Positions 39,174-48,923 of a DNA stretch of 64,000 bases are shown piece after piece (within the stretch, counting starts at the first letter, position 1; every line of letters starts with the position of its first letter). Made by a program: the position numbers and the translations under genes. The notes under the pieces are model-generated. The model was given only the letters and a program-made list of their open reading frames with translations, had not been told where the DNA came from and made no database searches. Source of the DNA: Bradyrhizobium lupini (lineage in GTDB: Bacteria > Pseudomonadota > Alphaproteobacteria > Rhizobiales > Xanthobacteraceae); NCBI RefSeq assembly GCF_040939785.1, contig NZ_CP162553.1:4092001-4156000 (forward strand), in the 5' to 3' direction.

Positions 39174-40394
39174 ATGAAAAATTCGGAAGGTCTCTACCTC
39201 TCCGCCCGGGAAGCCGCCGCCGAGCTCGCGATCTCGCCGGCCACGCTCTACGCCTATGTCAGCCGCGGCCTGGTCCGCTCCGAGCCGACGCCCGACTCGC
39301 GCAAGAACCGCTATCGCGCCGAGGACGTCCGGGCGCTGAAGGAGCGTCGGGTACCGTCGCCGGAGCCGCGCGGCCTGCGCAGCTTCGATGCCGATCTGCC
39401 GGTCATGGACACGGAGATCTCCACCATCACCGAGGAGGGCGCGATCTATCGCGGCGTCAATTGCGTCGATCTCGCGGAGAACGACACGCTGGAGCACACG
39501 GCGACGCTTCTGTGGGACGTCTCCGGCGTCGATCCCTTTGCGCCGGACAATTTTCCCGCGGTGTCCGATGAGATGCGCCTGATCGCGCAGGCCGCGCGGC
39601 GCGCCGCGCCGATCGATCGCGCCATTGCCGTGCTGGCGCTCGCATCGAGCGCCGATCCCCGCGCCTTCACCCGCGCGCATGATGGACGTGCGATGGTCGG
39701 TGCGCGCATCGTCCGGCTCCTGGTCGCGACCATGCTCAATACGGAGCCGTCCGCCGAGCCGCTGCACCAGCAGATCGCCAGTGCCTGGGCTCCCGACAAC
39801 AAGCACGCGGCCGATCTCATACGCCGCGCGCTGGTTCTGCTCGCCGAGCATGAGTTGAACGCGTCCACCTTCACCGCGCGTTGCGCAGCCTCGACCGGTC
39901 TTAATCTTTATGATTCCGTCATCGCCGGCCTCGCCGCGCTGAAGGGACCGAAGCACGGCGGTGCCGGCGTGCTCGCCTCGCAGCTCGTCAAGGCGCTGGT
40001 CGATCGTGACGTCGAGCCAATGGTCCGCGAGCGTGTCGCGCTCGGCGAACGCTTTGCCGGCTTCGGTCACGGCGTCTACAAGCGGGGCGATCGGCGCGCG
40101 CAATCGCTGCTCAACGCGCTCTCTCGCGCAGGCGCACCGCGTAAATTCACCAAGGAGGTGCCCGAGCGGATCGCGGAGGCGACCGGCGAACTCGTCAATA
40201 TCGACTACGCGCTCGCGGTGCTCGTGCACGCGATGCGCCTGCCTGGCGGCAGCGAGCTCGCCCTGTTCGCGATGGCCCGCAGCGTCGGCTGGATCGCACA
40301 TGCGAGCGAGCAGTTGCAGTTCGGCAAGCTGATCAGGCCACGGGCGAGGTATGTCGGGCCGGCACCGGGGCGGAGGGGAGGCGCTGCTAGCTAG
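39174..40394 (+). CDS. Citrate synthase fused to an N-terminal MerR-type DNA-binding domain
   Basis: 406 residues from ATG 39174. Residues ~8-55 form a helix-turn-helix of the MerR/excisionase type (LSAREAAAELAISPATLYAYVSRGLV, with a basic wing SRKNRYRAEDVRALK). The rest is a citrate synthase domain with GPKHGGAGVL, FAGFGHGVYKRGDRR and NIDYALAVL, so the His-His-Asp set appears present. Such fusions may sense acyl-CoA or citrate and regulate nearby genes; the palindrome in the divergent promoter supports autoregulation. Whether it keeps enzyme activity is unknown. Confidence 0.92.
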   Translation: MKNSEGLYLSAREAAAELAISPATLYAYVSRGLVRSEPTPDSRKNRYRAEDVRALKERRVPSPEPRGLRSFDADLPVMDTEISTITEEGAIYRGVNCVDLAENDTLEHTATLLWDVSGVDPFAPDNFPAVSDEMRLIAQAARRAAPIDRAIAVLALASSADPRAFTRAHDGRAMVGARIVRLLVATMLNTEPSAEPLHQQIASAWAPDNKHAADLIRRALVLLAEHELNASTFTARCAASTGLNLYDSVIAGLAALKGPKHGGAGVLASQLVKALVDRDVEPMVRERVALGERFAGFGHGVYKRGDRRAQSLLNALSRAGAPRKFTKEVPERIAEATGELVNIDYALAVLVHAMRLPGGSELALFAMARSVGWIAHASEQLQFGKLIRPRARYVGPAPGRRGGAAS

Positions 40395-40442
40395 GATCGC
40401 TGCTGCGGTCGTCCTGGCGGAAGCCCGTGCTCGGGTACCTGA

Positions 40443-40778
40443 TCAATCCGCAAGCCCTAACACGAACGCCAAAGCAATCCCGATCCGCGCCATATCCTGG
40501 CTGCCGAGGCGCCCGATCTTCTGTCCGATCCGTTCGCGTCTCACGGTGATCGGCTTGTCGGCCATCGCCTGCGATCTCAGTCGTAATCCATTTTCGCGGG
40601 TTGGCTCGATAGTCACCCGAAAATCCGGGGCGTGCGCCAGTTCGGAAGTCAACTGGCAGATCACGACGGAGGCATGAGTTTCAGGGAAAGCGTCGCTCTG
40701 CACGATGACCGCCGGGCAGGGTCTGCCATAGTCGCCCGTTGCAGCGACCGTCACGACGTCACCGCGTTGCATCTGCAT
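40443..40778 (-). CDS. MazF/PemK-type endoribonuclease toxin
   Basis: 111 residues from ATG 40778 (an ATG two codons later is possible). The MazF fold is indicated by MQRGDVVTVAATGDYGRPCPAVIVQSD and VVICQLTSEL. Such toxins cut mRNA at short sites. The start lies inside the end of the antitoxin gene (20-base overlap), a typical toxin-antitoxin arrangement. Confidence 0.9.
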   Translation of the reverse strand: MQMQRGDVVTVAATGDYGRPCPAVIVQSDAFPETHASVVICQLTSELAHAPDFRVTIEPTRENGLRLRSQAMADKPITVRRERIGQKIGRLGSQDMARIGIALAFVLGLAD

Positions 40779-40971
40779 CAAACTCGGAGACCGACTCGAT
40801 CCACTGCAGCGCGTTGCGCTCGCGATCGGGGTCGAGGCTGGCAACTTGCTTCGCCACCCGTCGTCGAACTGACCGCGAGCGAGCATCAGCTACGACCAGG
40901 CGCAGTTCGCGCAAGCCCCGCAGCCGCCTCCGCTGGCGCATCATTTTCATTCTTTCAGCGGGTGCAGTCAT
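40759..40971 (-). CDS. MazE-like antitoxin (DUF3018 type)
   Basis: 70 residues from ATG 40971; ATG 40986 is a possible alternative. Basic N-terminus (MKMMRQRRRLRGLRELRLVVADARS) as in the DUF3018 antitoxin family, with an acidic C-terminus (WIESVSEFDADATR) that should wrap the toxin. Tandem palindromes just upstream are probable autoregulatory operators. Confidence 0.85.
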   Translation of the reverse strand: MTAPAERMKMMRQRRRLRGLRELRLVVADARSRSVRRRVAKQVASLDPDRERNALQWIESVSEFDADATR

Positions 40972-40986
40972 TGGAAACGATCCCAT

Positions 40987-41013
40987 GTAACGCGTTACAA
41001 TGTAACGCGTTAC
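40987..41013 (-). promoter_or_regulatory. Tandem palindromic operators of the toxin-antitoxin operon
   Basis: Two identical perfect 12-bp palindromes GTAACGCGTTAC occur at 40987-40998 and 41002-41013, 15 bases centre to centre, immediately upstream of the antitoxin start. This is the layout of cooperative operators bound by the antitoxin or toxin-antitoxin complex. Confidence 0.75.
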
Positions 41014-41076
41014 GGCTTGGAGGCAAGGGCCGCCACGTTGCGAAGTCCCCAAACCGCAGTGCGCCGCTCGACGCTA

Positions 41077-41736
41077 TCACCCTCGCGGCTTCGCCACCGC
41101 CACGCCGCCGCCGTTCCGGCGGCGATAGATCCAAACCGCCAGGCCTACGACGATTGCCACGCCGACCACGGTCAAAATCCACATATGCTTATACGGATGC
41201 CCATGGTGCGGCAGCCCGGCATATTCGTGCAGGGCCGACACCGCCAAAACGCCCGGCAGCACATGCGCCGGCGCCCAGACCAGGATCGCCGGGATGTTGA
41301 TGGCGTAGAAGCGGGCCGGGGGCATGCCGAGCGCGCCCGCCGTGACCGGGACGAAGGCACGGATCGGCGGCACGAAGCGGGCGAAGAACACCGCCCAGGT
41401 GCCGAAGCGGTGGAAGAAATTCTCGCTCTGTTCGACCACACGCGGATAATTGGTCAGCGGCCAGGTGTTGAGGATCTCCCGTTGTTGCCGGTGTCCGATC
41501 CAGTAGGCCGAACCATCGCCGAGCACTGCGCCGAGCGCCGCCGCCAGCAACACCCATTGCAGCTTGAGCTCGCCGCCTGGGACCAGGGCGCTCAGCGCCA
41601 GGATGATCGTCGAGCCGGGGATGACCGACCCCACCACCGGAACCGCCTCGAGCAGGGCCGCCAGAAACAGGGTCAGATAGGCCAGCCACGCATGGGCCGA
41701 GACGAATGAAATGAGGGGATCGAGAAAGGACGTCAC
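41077..41736 (-). CDS. DedA family membrane protein
   Basis: 219 residues from GTG 41736. Several transmembrane segments. The conserved DedA motif FxRFxPxxRxxxPxxAGxxxM appears as FFARFVPPIRAFVPVTAGALGM. DedA proteins are lipid scramblase/flippase-like and affect membrane homeostasis. Divergent from cobS. Confidence 0.93.
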   Translation of the reverse strand: MTSFLDPLISFVSAHAWLAYLTLFLAALLEAVPVVGSVIPGSTIILALSALVPGGELKLQWVLLAAALGAVLGDGSAYWIGHRQQREILNTWPLTNYPRVVEQSENFFHRFGTWAVFFARFVPPIRAFVPVTAGALGMPPARFYAINIPAILVWAPAHVLPGVLAVSALHEYAGLPHHGHPYKHMWILTVVGVAIVVGLAVWIYRRRNGGGVAVAKPRG

Positions 41737-42046
41737 ATCGTCTCTGTGGTGGGATTGGGCCTTGGGGTTCGAACCCTATATCCAGACCCTACATAAGTAA
41801 CGAGCGGCGGTAAAAGTGCCACCCGCGGGGGCAAGGACGGTGCCTTCGGCACGAAATTCAGGCGTGATTCGCAGGGCAGCCTTCCAAAAATCGCGTTCCT
41901 TGCCTATCTAGATGAAAAGACAACGGAACTTTGATCGGGGGGCGGGCTTCTGCCCGCCCGTTGTCTCTGATAGGTTCGCGATCGCACCCAGCCGCAGCCA
42001 ACGTGCAATAACTGGTCTCGGGATCGCCCGGGACCTCGGAGGATTG
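41737..42046 (+). promoter_or_regulatory. cobS leader and divergent promoter region with a compound hairpin
   Basis: 310 bases without a gene. A strong nested hairpin at 41918-41966 joins AGACAACG with CGTTGTCT around an inner GGGCGGGC-ttct-GCCCGCCC stem. A GGAGG ribosome binding site at 42038-42042 decides the cobS start at 42047. I see no cobalamin riboswitch motifs. Confidence 0.55.
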
Positions 42047-43045
42047 ATGACGACCGCCGCGATGTCCAAAGTTGAGGAAGTTTCCGGTTTGCCCGACATG
42101 AAGGTGTCGGTGCGCCAGGTGTTCGGGATCGACAGCGATCTCGAAGTCCCCGCTTATTCCGAAGTCGATCCTCACGTCCCCGAAGTCGATTCCGATTACC
42201 GCTTCGATCGTGCCACCACGCTCGCCATTCTCGCCGGCTTCGCCCACAACCGCCGCGTCATGGTCACGGGCTATCACGGCACCGGCAAATCCACCCATAT
42301 CGAGCAGGTCGCCGCGCGACTGAACTGGCCCTGCGTGCGCGTCAACCTCGACAGCCACATCAGCCGTATCGACCTCGTCGGCAAGGACTCGATCGTGGTC
42401 CGCGACGGCAAGCAGGTCACCGAATTCCGCGACGGCATCCTGCCCTGGGCGCTCCAGCATAACGTCGCGCTGGTGTTCGACGAATACGACGCCGGCCGCC
42501 CGGACGTGATGTTCGTGATCCAGCGCGTGCTGGAAGTCTCCGGCCGCCTGACGCTGCTCGACCAGAACAAGGTGATCAAGCCGCATCCGGCATTCCGCAT
42601 GTTCTCGACCGCCAACACCGTCGGCCTCGGCGACACCTCGGGCCTCTATCACGGCACCCAGCAGATCAACCAGGGTCAGATGGACCGCTGGTCGATCGTC
42701 ACCACGTTGAACTATCTCAGCCATGACGAGGAAGTGGAGATCGTGCTGGCCAAGGCCAAGCACTATCGCACCACGGAAGGCCGCGACATCGTCAACAAGA
42801 TGGTTCGCCTTGCCGACCTCACCCGCAACGCTTTCGCCAATGGCGATCTGTCGACGGTGATGAGCCCGCGCACGGTGATCACCTGGGCGGAGAACGCCGA
42901 CATCTTCAGCGACATCGGCTTTGCGTTCCGGGTCACCTTCCTCAACAAATGCGACGAGCTCGAACGTCCCCTCGTCGCCGAGTTCTACCAGCGCTGCTTC
43001 AACGCGGAGCTGCCGGAATCGTCGGTGAACGTGGCGCTCAGCTGA
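42047..43045 (+). CDS. cobS: Cobaltochelatase subunit CobS (AAA+ ATPase)
   Basis: 332 residues. With CobT and CobN it inserts cobalt into hydrogenobyrinic acid diamide in aerobic cobalamin synthesis. Walker A is [10 protein letters not shown] near residue 77, Walker [10 protein letters not shown], sensor MFSTANTVG, and the N-terminal [17 protein letters not shown] motif is family-specific. The start is fixed by a GGAGG 5 bases upstream. cobT follows after a 162-base gap with a repeat. Confidence 0.96.
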   Translation: MTTAAMSKVEEVSGLPDMKVSVRQVFGIDSDLEVPAYSEVDPHVPEVDSDYRFDRATTLAILAGFAHNRRVMVTGYHGTGKSTHIEQVAARLNWPCVRVNLDSHISRIDLVGKDSIVVRDGKQVTEFRDGILPWALQHNVALVFDEYDAGRPDVMFVIQRVLEVSGRLTLLDQNKVIKPHPAFRMFSTANTVGLGDTSGLYHGTQQINQGQMDRWSIVTTLNYLSHDEEVEIVLAKAKHYRTTEGRDIVNKMVRLADLTRNAFANGDLSTVMSPRTVITWAENADIFSDIGFAFRVTFLNKCDELERPLVAEFYQRCFNAELPESSVNVALS

Positions 43046-43056
43046 TCGCTCTCGGT

Positions 43057-43200
43057 GTGTCGTCCCGGCCGAGTGCGCAATTGCGCACGGGGCCGGGACC
43101 CATACCGCGAGGTCTCTCTGTGAAGCGACGCTGCTAATTTCTCCTGACGCAATGATCGCCGGTGGTTATGGGTCCCGGCCTTCGCGGGGACGACGGGTAA
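43057..43200. repeat. GTCCCGGC...GGGACCCATA intergenic repeat (family E)
   Basis: Arms TCGTCCCGGCCG...GGGACCCATA and TATGGGTCCCGGCCTTCG...GACGA bracket a ~70-base spacer between cobS and cobT. A partial copy lies at about 51617-51657. Confidence 0.75.
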
Positions 43201-43207
43201 GGGCGAG

Positions 43208-45112
43208 ATGAGCACCACCTCCAACTCCAAATTCCGCAACACCAAGGAAGCCCCGACCGAGCCGTTCAAGCGCTCGGTGGCCTCCTGCCTGAAGGCGATC
43301 GCCAAGGCGCCCGAGCTCGACGTCAGCTTCGCCGCCGAGCGTCCCGGGCTCGCGCCGGGCAAGGCGCGGCTGCCCGAGCCCGCGCGAAAGATGACCAGGC
43401 GTGATGCCGCCATCGTGCGCGGCCACGCCGATTCCATCGCGCTCAAGCTCGCCTGTCACGATCCGAAGGTGCATCGCAAGCTGATGCCGGGCAATCCGCA
43501 GGCGCGCGGCGTGTTCGAGGCGGTGGAGCAGGCCCGTGTCGAGGCGATCGGCGCGCGGCGCATGGCGGGCGTTGCGAAAAACCTCACCGCGATGCTCGAC
43601 GACCATTTCCATCGCGGCAAGTTCGACGAGATCACCGACCGGGCCGACGCCCCGCTTGCCGACGCGCTGGCGATGCTGGTGCGCGAACGCCTGACCGGCA
43701 TGGCGCCGCCGACGGCCGCGAAGAAGATGGTCGATCTCTGGCGTCCTATCCTCGAAGACAAGATCGGCAGGCGGCTCGACCGGCTCGATACCGTGGTCGA
43801 GGACCAGACCAGGTTCGGCGATGCCGTGCATGATCTGCTGACGGCGCTCGAGATCGGCGACGAGCGCAGCGCCGACAGCGAAGACAATGACGAGAACGAC
43901 GAGAACCAGGACGGCGACAACGATCAGTCCGGCGCCGAGGGCTCGCCCGATTCCGACGCCGCGCAGGAGATGAGCGCCGATCAGGCCCAGGCGTCGAGCG
44001 AGGAGATGAGCGAGAGCGCGATGGAAAGCGCGCAGGCCTCGACCTCCGACACCTTCGACGACGGCGAGCTCGGCGACGACGAGACGCCGGGCGAGGCGAC
44101 GCGGCCGAATTCGCACGGCAAGAACGAGCCGCGCGGGCCGGAATATCACGCCTTCGCGCCGAAGTTCGACGAGGTCATCGCCGCCGAAGACCTCTGCGAC
44201 CATGACGAGCTGGAGCGGCTGCGCGCCTATCTCGACAAGCAGCTCGCGCATCTGCAGGGCATCGTCGCCCGTCTCGCCAACCGGCTGCAGAGGCGCTTGA
44301 TGGCGCAGCAGAACCGCGCCTGGGAGTTCGATCTCGAAGAGGGCATTCTCGACCCCGCGCGGCTGTCGCGCGTGGTGACGGATCCCTATCACCCGCTGTC
44401 CTTCATGCACGAGAAGGAGGCGACGTTCCGCGATACCGTGGTGACGCTGCTGCTCGACAATTCCGGCTCGATGCGCGGGCGGCCGATCACGGTCGCGGCG
44501 ACCTGCGCCGACATCCTCGCCCGCACGCTGGAGCGTTGCGGCGTCAAGGTCGAGATTCTCGGCTTCACCACGCGCGCCTGGAAGGGCGGGCAATCGCGCG
44601 AGGCGTGGCTTGCCGCTGGCAAGCCGGCCAGCCCCGGCCGCCTCAACGATCTCCGCCACATCATCTACAAGTCGGCGGACGCCCCCTGGCGTCGTGCGCG
44701 GAAAAACCTCGGCCTGATGATGCGCGAAGGGCTGTTGAAGGAGAACATCGACGGCGAGGCGCTGGATTGGGCGCACAAGCGCCTGCTCGGCCGGCCCGAA
44801 CAGCGCAAGATCCTGATGATGATCTCGGACGGCGCGCCGGTCGACGATTCCACGCTGTCGGTCAACCCCGGCAACTATCTCGAGCGGCACCTGCGCCACA
44901 TCATCGAGGAGATCGAGACCCGCTCGCCGGTCGAGCTGATCGCGATCGGCATCGGCCATGACGTGACGCGCTATTATCGCCGCGCGGTGACGATCGTGGA
45001 CGCCGAAGAGCTCGGCGGCGCCATCACCGAGAAGCTCGCCGAACTCTTCAGCGAGACCAACACCGCGCCCACGCAGCCGGCCAACCGCCCGCGCCGCAAA
45101 CTGCATTCGTGA
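43208..45112 (+). CDS. cobT: Cobaltochelatase subunit CobT
   Basis: 634 residues. The N-terminal region leads into a long acidic stretch (about residues 215-310, rich in Asp/Glu/Ser, for example [19 protein letters not shown] runs), followed by a von Willebrand A domain with the MIDAS motif [11 protein letters not shown] and DGAPVDDST further on. This is the normal CobT layout: a VWA partner of the CobS ATPase ring. Its stop overlaps the GTG start of the next gene. Confidence 0.96.
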   Translation: MSTTSNSKFRNTKEAPTEPFKRSVASCLKAIAKAPELDVSFAAERPGLAPGKARLPEPARKMTRRDAAIVRGHADSIALKLACHDPKVHRKLMPGNPQARGVFEAVEQARVEAIGARRMAGVAKNLTAMLDDHFHRGKFDEITDRADAPLADALAMLVRERLTGMAPPTAAKKMVDLWRPILEDKIGRRLDRLDTVVEDQTRFGDAVHDLLTALEIGDERSADSEDNDENDENQDGDNDQSGAEGSPDSDAAQEMSADQAQASSEEMSESAMESAQASTSDTFDDGELGDDETPGEATRPNSHGKNEPRGPEYHAFAPKFDEVIAAEDLCDHDELERLRAYLDKQLAHLQGIVARLANRLQRRLMAQQNRAWEFDLEEGILDPARLSRVVTDPYHPLSFMHEKEATFRDTVVTLLLDNSGSMRGRPITVAATCADILARTLERCGVKVEILGFTTRAWKGGQSREAWLAAGKPASPGRLNDLRHIIYKSADAPWRRARKNLGLMMREGLLKENIDGEALDWAHKRLLGRPEQRKILMMISDGAPVDDSTLSVNPGNYLERHLRHIIEEIETRSPVELIAIGIGHDVTRYYRRAVTIVDAEELGGAITEKLAELFSETNTAPTQPANRPRRKLHS

Positions 45113-46170
45113 GCAACCATCGATCCCGCCGCAGCTTCATCGGCCACGCGGCGGCGGGATTTTCCACTCTCGTACTGTCTCGCCTGGCGCAGGCACAGCC
45201 CGCGCCGAAGCCGGCGCTGATCGAGCACGCCGTCGCCGCGCCCGTTGGCATCGAGGTCAACGCGCGGCCGATCCCCAATTTCGAGCCGCGCGACCGCGCG
45301 CGCACGCGGTTCGGTTCGCTGGACTATCGCGGCGGCCTGGTGCTGACCTCGCCGCATCGCGGCTTCGGCGGCCTGTCCGGCTTCCGCTTCCTCGACAGCA
45401 AAGGCGAGCGCTTCCTCGCGATCTCCGACCAGGGCACCTGGTTCACCGGTCGCATCCGTTATTCCGGGCGGAGCATGACGGGTCTCGACGACGTCGAGGC
45501 CGCGCCGGTGCTCAATGCGGAGGGGCGGCCGATCACGGAGAAGCGGCTGTGGTACGACACCGAGTCGCTCGCGCGTGACGGCGACCTCGTCTATGTAGGG
45601 CTCGAGCGCGTCAACCAGATCATGCGGTTCGATTTTGCGAAGGGCGGCACACGCGCGCGCGGCGAGGTGCTGCCGACCCCGCCGGCGGTGCGCAAGCTGC
45701 CCTACAACAAGGGGCTCGAGGCGCTGGTGTTCGTTCCAAAGGGGCAGCCGCTCGCGGGCACCTTGATCGCGCTGTCGGAGGGCGGCTTCGATGCCGACGG
45801 CAATCTGATCGGATTTTTGCTCGGCGGCCCCACACCGGGCCAATTCAGCATTCGCCGCACCGACCAGCAGCTCATCAGCGACGCCGTGCTGCTGCCCTCG
45901 GGCGATCTCCTGATCCTCGAACGCAAATTCTCCTGGTTCACCGGCATCGATATCCGCATCCGCGCGATCCCCCTGAAATCGATCGCGCCGGGCGCATTGG
46001 TCGACGGCCCCGTGCTGTTCAAGGCCGATCTCGGCCACGAGATCGACAACATGGAAGGCATCGACGCCCACGTCACGGCCGACGGCGAGACCGTGCTGAC
46101 GCTGGTGTCCGACGACAATTTCTCGATGCTCCAGCGCACGCTGCTGCTGCAGTTCGCGCTGGTGGAGTAG
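45109..46170 (+). CDS. Esterase-like activity of phytase family protein, Tat-exported
   Basis: 353 residues from GTG 45109, overlapping the cobT stop (GTGA). The N-terminus has a twin-arginine motif ([11 protein letters not shown]) and a likely cleavage after AQA. The mature protein is beta-rich with repeated [26 protein letters not shown] and [10 protein letters not shown] motifs of the phytase-like esterase family. Periplasmic; substrate unknown. Coupling to cobT is positional only. Confidence 0.85.
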   Translation: MSNHRSRRSFIGHAAAGFSTLVLSRLAQAQPAPKPALIEHAVAAPVGIEVNARPIPNFEPRDRARTRFGSLDYRGGLVLTSPHRGFGGLSGFRFLDSKGERFLAISDQGTWFTGRIRYSGRSMTGLDDVEAAPVLNAEGRPITEKRLWYDTESLARDGDLVYVGLERVNQIMRFDFAKGGTRARGEVLPTPPAVRKLPYNKGLEALVFVPKGQPLAGTLIALSEGGFDADGNLIGFLLGGPTPGQFSIRRTDQQLISDAVLLPSGDLLILERKFSWFTGIDIRIRAIPLKSIAPGALVDGPVLFKADLGHEIDNMEGIDAHVTADGETVLTLVSDDNFSMLQRTLLLQFALVE

Positions 46171-46293
46171 GGCGGCGCGGCCGCAATGCATCCCCCGCGA
46201 GCTGCCATGCCCCCCGCGCGGCTGGCAATCGGCGCATCGCCCACTACACTCTCTCCATCTCCCTGCCCTCCATCCTTTTCGGAACTCCCCCGC

Positions 46294-47406
46294 ATGAGCG
46301 CCCTGTTTTCCCCGATCAAGCTGCGCGGCCTGACTTTGAAGAACCGCGTCGTGGTGTCGCCGATGTGCCAATATTCGGCGGAGGACGGCGTTCCCACCGA
46401 CTGGCACTTCACCCACATCAACAATCTCAGCCTGTCGGGCGCGGCGATGTTCTGCATCGAGGCGACCCATGTCGAGGCGATCGGCCGCATCACGCCGGGC
46501 TGCCTCGGGCTCTACAGCGATGCCGCCGAGGCCGCGCTGAAGCAGATCCTCACCTCGGTGCGGAAACATTCCTCGACCGCGGTCGCAATGCAGCTCGCGC
46601 ATGCGGGCCGCAAAGCCAGCAGCGCGCGGCCGTGGGACGGCGGCCAGCTGATTCCGCAGGATGCGGGCGGCTGGCAGACCGTGGCGCCGTCGGCGCTGCC
46701 GCACAAGGAGGGCGAGGCCGCGCCGCTGGCGCTCGATGCCGCGGGCCTCAAGCGCATCCGCGAGGCCTTCGTCGATGCCGCCAAGCGCGCCGATCGCATC
46801 GGCATCGACGCGATCGAGCTGCACGGCGCGCACGGCTATCTCCTGCATCAATTCCTGTCGCCGATCTCGAACAGGCGCACCGACGAATATGGCGGCTCGC
46901 TCGAGAACCGCATGCGCTTCCCGCTGGAGGTCTACGACGCGGTCCGCGCCGTATTCCCGCACGACAAGCCGGTCGGCATGCGGGTGTCGTCGACCGACTG
47001 GGTCGAGGGCGGCTGGGACCTGGCGCAGACCATCGCATTCGCAAACGCGCTGAAGGCGCGCGGCGTCGACTGGATCGATGCCTCCTCCGGCGGCGTCTCG
47101 CCGCTGCAGAAGATCGCGCTCGGCCCCGGCTATCAGGTGCAGTTTGCCGAGGCCATCAAGCGCGAGACGGGTTTGCCTACCATCGCCGTCGGCCTGATCA
47201 CCGAGCCGAAGCAGGCCGAAGAGATCGTCGCATCCGGCAAGGCCGACATGGTCGCGCTCGCCCGCGGCTTGCTCTACGACCCGCGCTGGGCCTGGCACGC
47301 CGCAGCCGAGCTCGGCGGCGAGGTCGAAGCCCCGCCGCAATACTGGCGCTCGCAGCCCTCGACCCAGAAGGCGCTGTTCGGCAAGACGACGTTCGGGGCG
47401 CGGTGA
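46294..47406 (+). CDS. NADH:flavin oxidoreductase, old yellow enzyme family (YqjM/XenA-like)
   Basis: 370 residues from ATG 46294. FMN-dependent ene-reductase. Family features: LTLKNRVVVSPMCQYSAEDG at the N-terminus (Cys modulating FMN, as in the YqjM subclass), QLAHAGRKAS, the His pair and Tyr in ELHGAHGYLLHQFLSP, and GKADMVALARGLLYDPRW near the end. Physiological substrate unknown. Confidence 0.95.
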   Translation: MSALFSPIKLRGLTLKNRVVVSPMCQYSAEDGVPTDWHFTHINNLSLSGAAMFCIEATHVEAIGRITPGCLGLYSDAAEAALKQILTSVRKHSSTAVAMQLAHAGRKASSARPWDGGQLIPQDAGGWQTVAPSALPHKEGEAAPLALDAAGLKRIREAFVDAAKRADRIGIDAIELHGAHGYLLHQFLSPISNRRTDEYGGSLENRMRFPLEVYDAVRAVFPHDKPVGMRVSSTDWVEGGWDLAQTIAFANALKARGVDWIDASSGGVSPLQKIALGPGYQVQFAEAIKRETGLPTIAVGLITEPKQAEEIVASGKADMVALARGLLYDPRWAWHAAAELGGEVEAPPQYWRSQPSTQKALFGKTTFGAR

Positions 47407-47445
47407 GGGGGCGAGTGTGGCGCGAGGACCGCGCCGCAAACTCGT

Positions 47446-47545
47446 CATTGCGAGGAGCCCTTGCGACGAAGCAATCCAGGCTGTGTCCGCGGAAAGAGCC
47501 TGGATTGCTTCGCTGCGCTCGGCAGCCATGCGACACACGCCAAGG
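47446..47545. repeat. CATTGCGAGGAGC...GAAGCAATCCAGG repeat (family D)
   Basis: GACGAAGCAATCCAGGCT on the left is inverted as AGCCTGGATTGCTTCG on the right. I recognise it as a common bradyrhizobial intergenic repeat. It follows the OYE gene. Confidence 0.75.
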
Positions 47546-47671
47546 TCGTTGCTCCGCGTACCTTTTGGTCCCGTGCCGTTCCGCCTCACGCATCCGTAAA
47601 CCCTCTCAGCTTCCACCCCACCCAAATCTGGCCTAACCTCGCGTGCGTCCAACGCCTCGCGGAGGCCCGCC

Positions 47672-48082
47672 ATGCGATTTCGTGTTCGAAAAGCTGCCCA
47701 CGTCATCGAGCGCGTGGGCCTTGCGATGGCGGGCGCGGCGTGCGGGCTGTTTGTCGGCGCTTATGTGGGATCGGCGATCCCCGCGCTCACCACCGAGGGG
47801 TTCCTGCTGCTGATGATGGTGCTGGGCTTCGTCGGCTTCTATCTCGGCATCGACACGCCGCAATTGCCGTTCGACGAGGCCCACGGCGACATCGACGCCG
47901 CGGAACTGTTGAGCGCCGCCGGCACGCTCTGCGCCACGCTCACCGCACTCGCCTCCGTCGCCATCATCGTGCTCCGCCTCGATCCGCACATCGCCTGGAG
48001 CTGGTTCGCCTTGTTCGGCTGGATCGCCGGCGTCGCGATGCAGATCGTCGCGGGCGCAAAGGCGCGGATGCGGAAGCCGTGA
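47672..48082 (+). CDS. Small multi-pass membrane protein, hypothetical
   Basis: 136 residues from ATG 47672, preceded by GGAGG. Four hydrophobic segments are visible (MAGAACGLFVGAYVG, FLLLMMVLGFVGFYLG, LLSAAGTLCATLTALASVAIIVL, WFALFGWIAGVAMQIVAG). I do not recognise the family. Confidence 0.75.
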   Translation: MRFRVRKAAHVIERVGLAMAGAACGLFVGAYVGSAIPALTTEGFLLLMMVLGFVGFYLGIDTPQLPFDEAHGDIDAAELLSAAGTLCATLTALASVAIIVLRLDPHIAWSWFALFGWIAGVAMQIVAGAKARMRKP

Positions 48083-48121
48083 ATTTGTTGTGTTGGGAGA
48101 GATCGCGCCGCAAGTACACTG

Positions 48122-48286
48122 CGTTCCCTCCCCCTTGTGGGGGAGGGGTAGGGAGAGGGGTAGCCACACGGCGTGCTCTGTCGAATGAAGCGACACTCTG
48201 TTGCCATCGCTTCGCACGTAACTAACACCTTTTGCTGGGCCACCCCTCTCCCCAACCCTCCCCCACAAGGCGGGAGGGAGCCGAGC
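48122..48286. repeat. CCTCCCCCTTGTGGGGGAGG palindromic repeat (family B variant)
   Basis: CCTCCCCCTTGTGGGGGAGG...GGTAGGGAGAGGGGT on the left and ACCCCTCTCCC...CCTCCCCCACAAGGCGGGAGG on the right form paired inverted arms. Confidence 0.75.
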
Positions 48287-48325
48287 GGAGTGTGGAGCGC
48301 GGCCTTGTTCAGCAGCTGGAAGGAG

Positions 48326-48571
48326 TCAAAACACCACGCCCACCTTCGAGCCGCGCTTCCACGCCACGCGGCAGCGTTTTTTCGTGTTCACATGCAGCAG
48401 CTCGAAGCGATCGGGAATCTTCACCTGGCCGCCGAGATCGACGCAGGCGCCGCCCGGCGAATAGTCGATCAGCGTGCAGGGGATCACCGGCGCGCGCGGG
48501 TCGGTGATGATCTTGGCCTGGCGGGACACGAGGCCCGCAGGCTTGACACGGGCATGTCGTCGCGGATGCAT
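48326..48571 (-). CDS. PilZ domain-containing protein
   Basis: 81 residues from ATG 48571. The PilZ features are RRHARVKPAGLV (R-x3-R c-di-GMP-binding start) and IDYSPGGACVDL ([DN]xSxxG). A single-domain PilZ protein would act as a c-di-GMP-responsive adaptor. Upstream are repeats. Confidence 0.85.
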   Translation of the reverse strand: MHPRRHARVKPAGLVSRQAKIITDPRAPVIPCTLIDYSPGGACVDLGGQVKIPDRFELLHVNTKKRCRVAWKRGSKVGVVF

Positions 48572-48715
48572 TGGCACTCTCCTCCAATTTCCGCGGATGG
48601 CGCGGGTGGTCTGGGAGATGATGCCAAGGAGTTGATTCGATCCGGCTAAGGCGGGCTGGAGAATTTTAATGAAAAGTGTCGGCGAGTGGAGAAAGCGGCG
48701 GTAGCGGGGTGGTCT

Positions 48716-48921
48716 GCTTTCCCCTCTCCCCTTGTGGGAGAGGGTGGATCGCCACGAAGTGGCGAGACGGGTGAGGGGTCTCGCACGGCATACGAAGCTT
48801 TCGCGTTCGCGGCGACAACGCCTCATCCGGCGCCATAGCCGATGCGAAGCATCGGCGTTTTCAAGAACGGCGGCCGAAGACCGCCTATGCCACCTTCTCC
48901 CACAGGGGGAGAAGGGAAGGC
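48716..48921. repeat. Long family B repeat, left copy flanking the DUF2235 gene
   Basis: About 205 bases, from CCCCTCTCCCCTTGTGGGAG through CCGATGCGAAGCATCGGCGT to CACCTTCTCCCACAGGGGGA. It shares almost all its conserved segments, in the same orientation, with 50331-50541, so the DUF2235 gene lies between two direct repeats. Confidence 0.85.
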
Positions 48922-48923
48922 CC

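Noticed and set aside
41764..41780. tRNA-like T-loop sequence GGGTTCGAACCC
   Set aside because: No matching acceptor stem, D-arm or anticodon arm can be placed at the right distances on either strand.
41737..42046. Cobalamin riboswitch upstream of cobS
   Set aside because: The conserved B12-box and core elements are not found; only a plain nested hairpin is present.
44974..47706. Long minus-strand open frame across cobT, the esterase and the OYE gene
   Set aside because: It spans three well-supported plus-strand genes and their junctions, so it is a compositional shadow.
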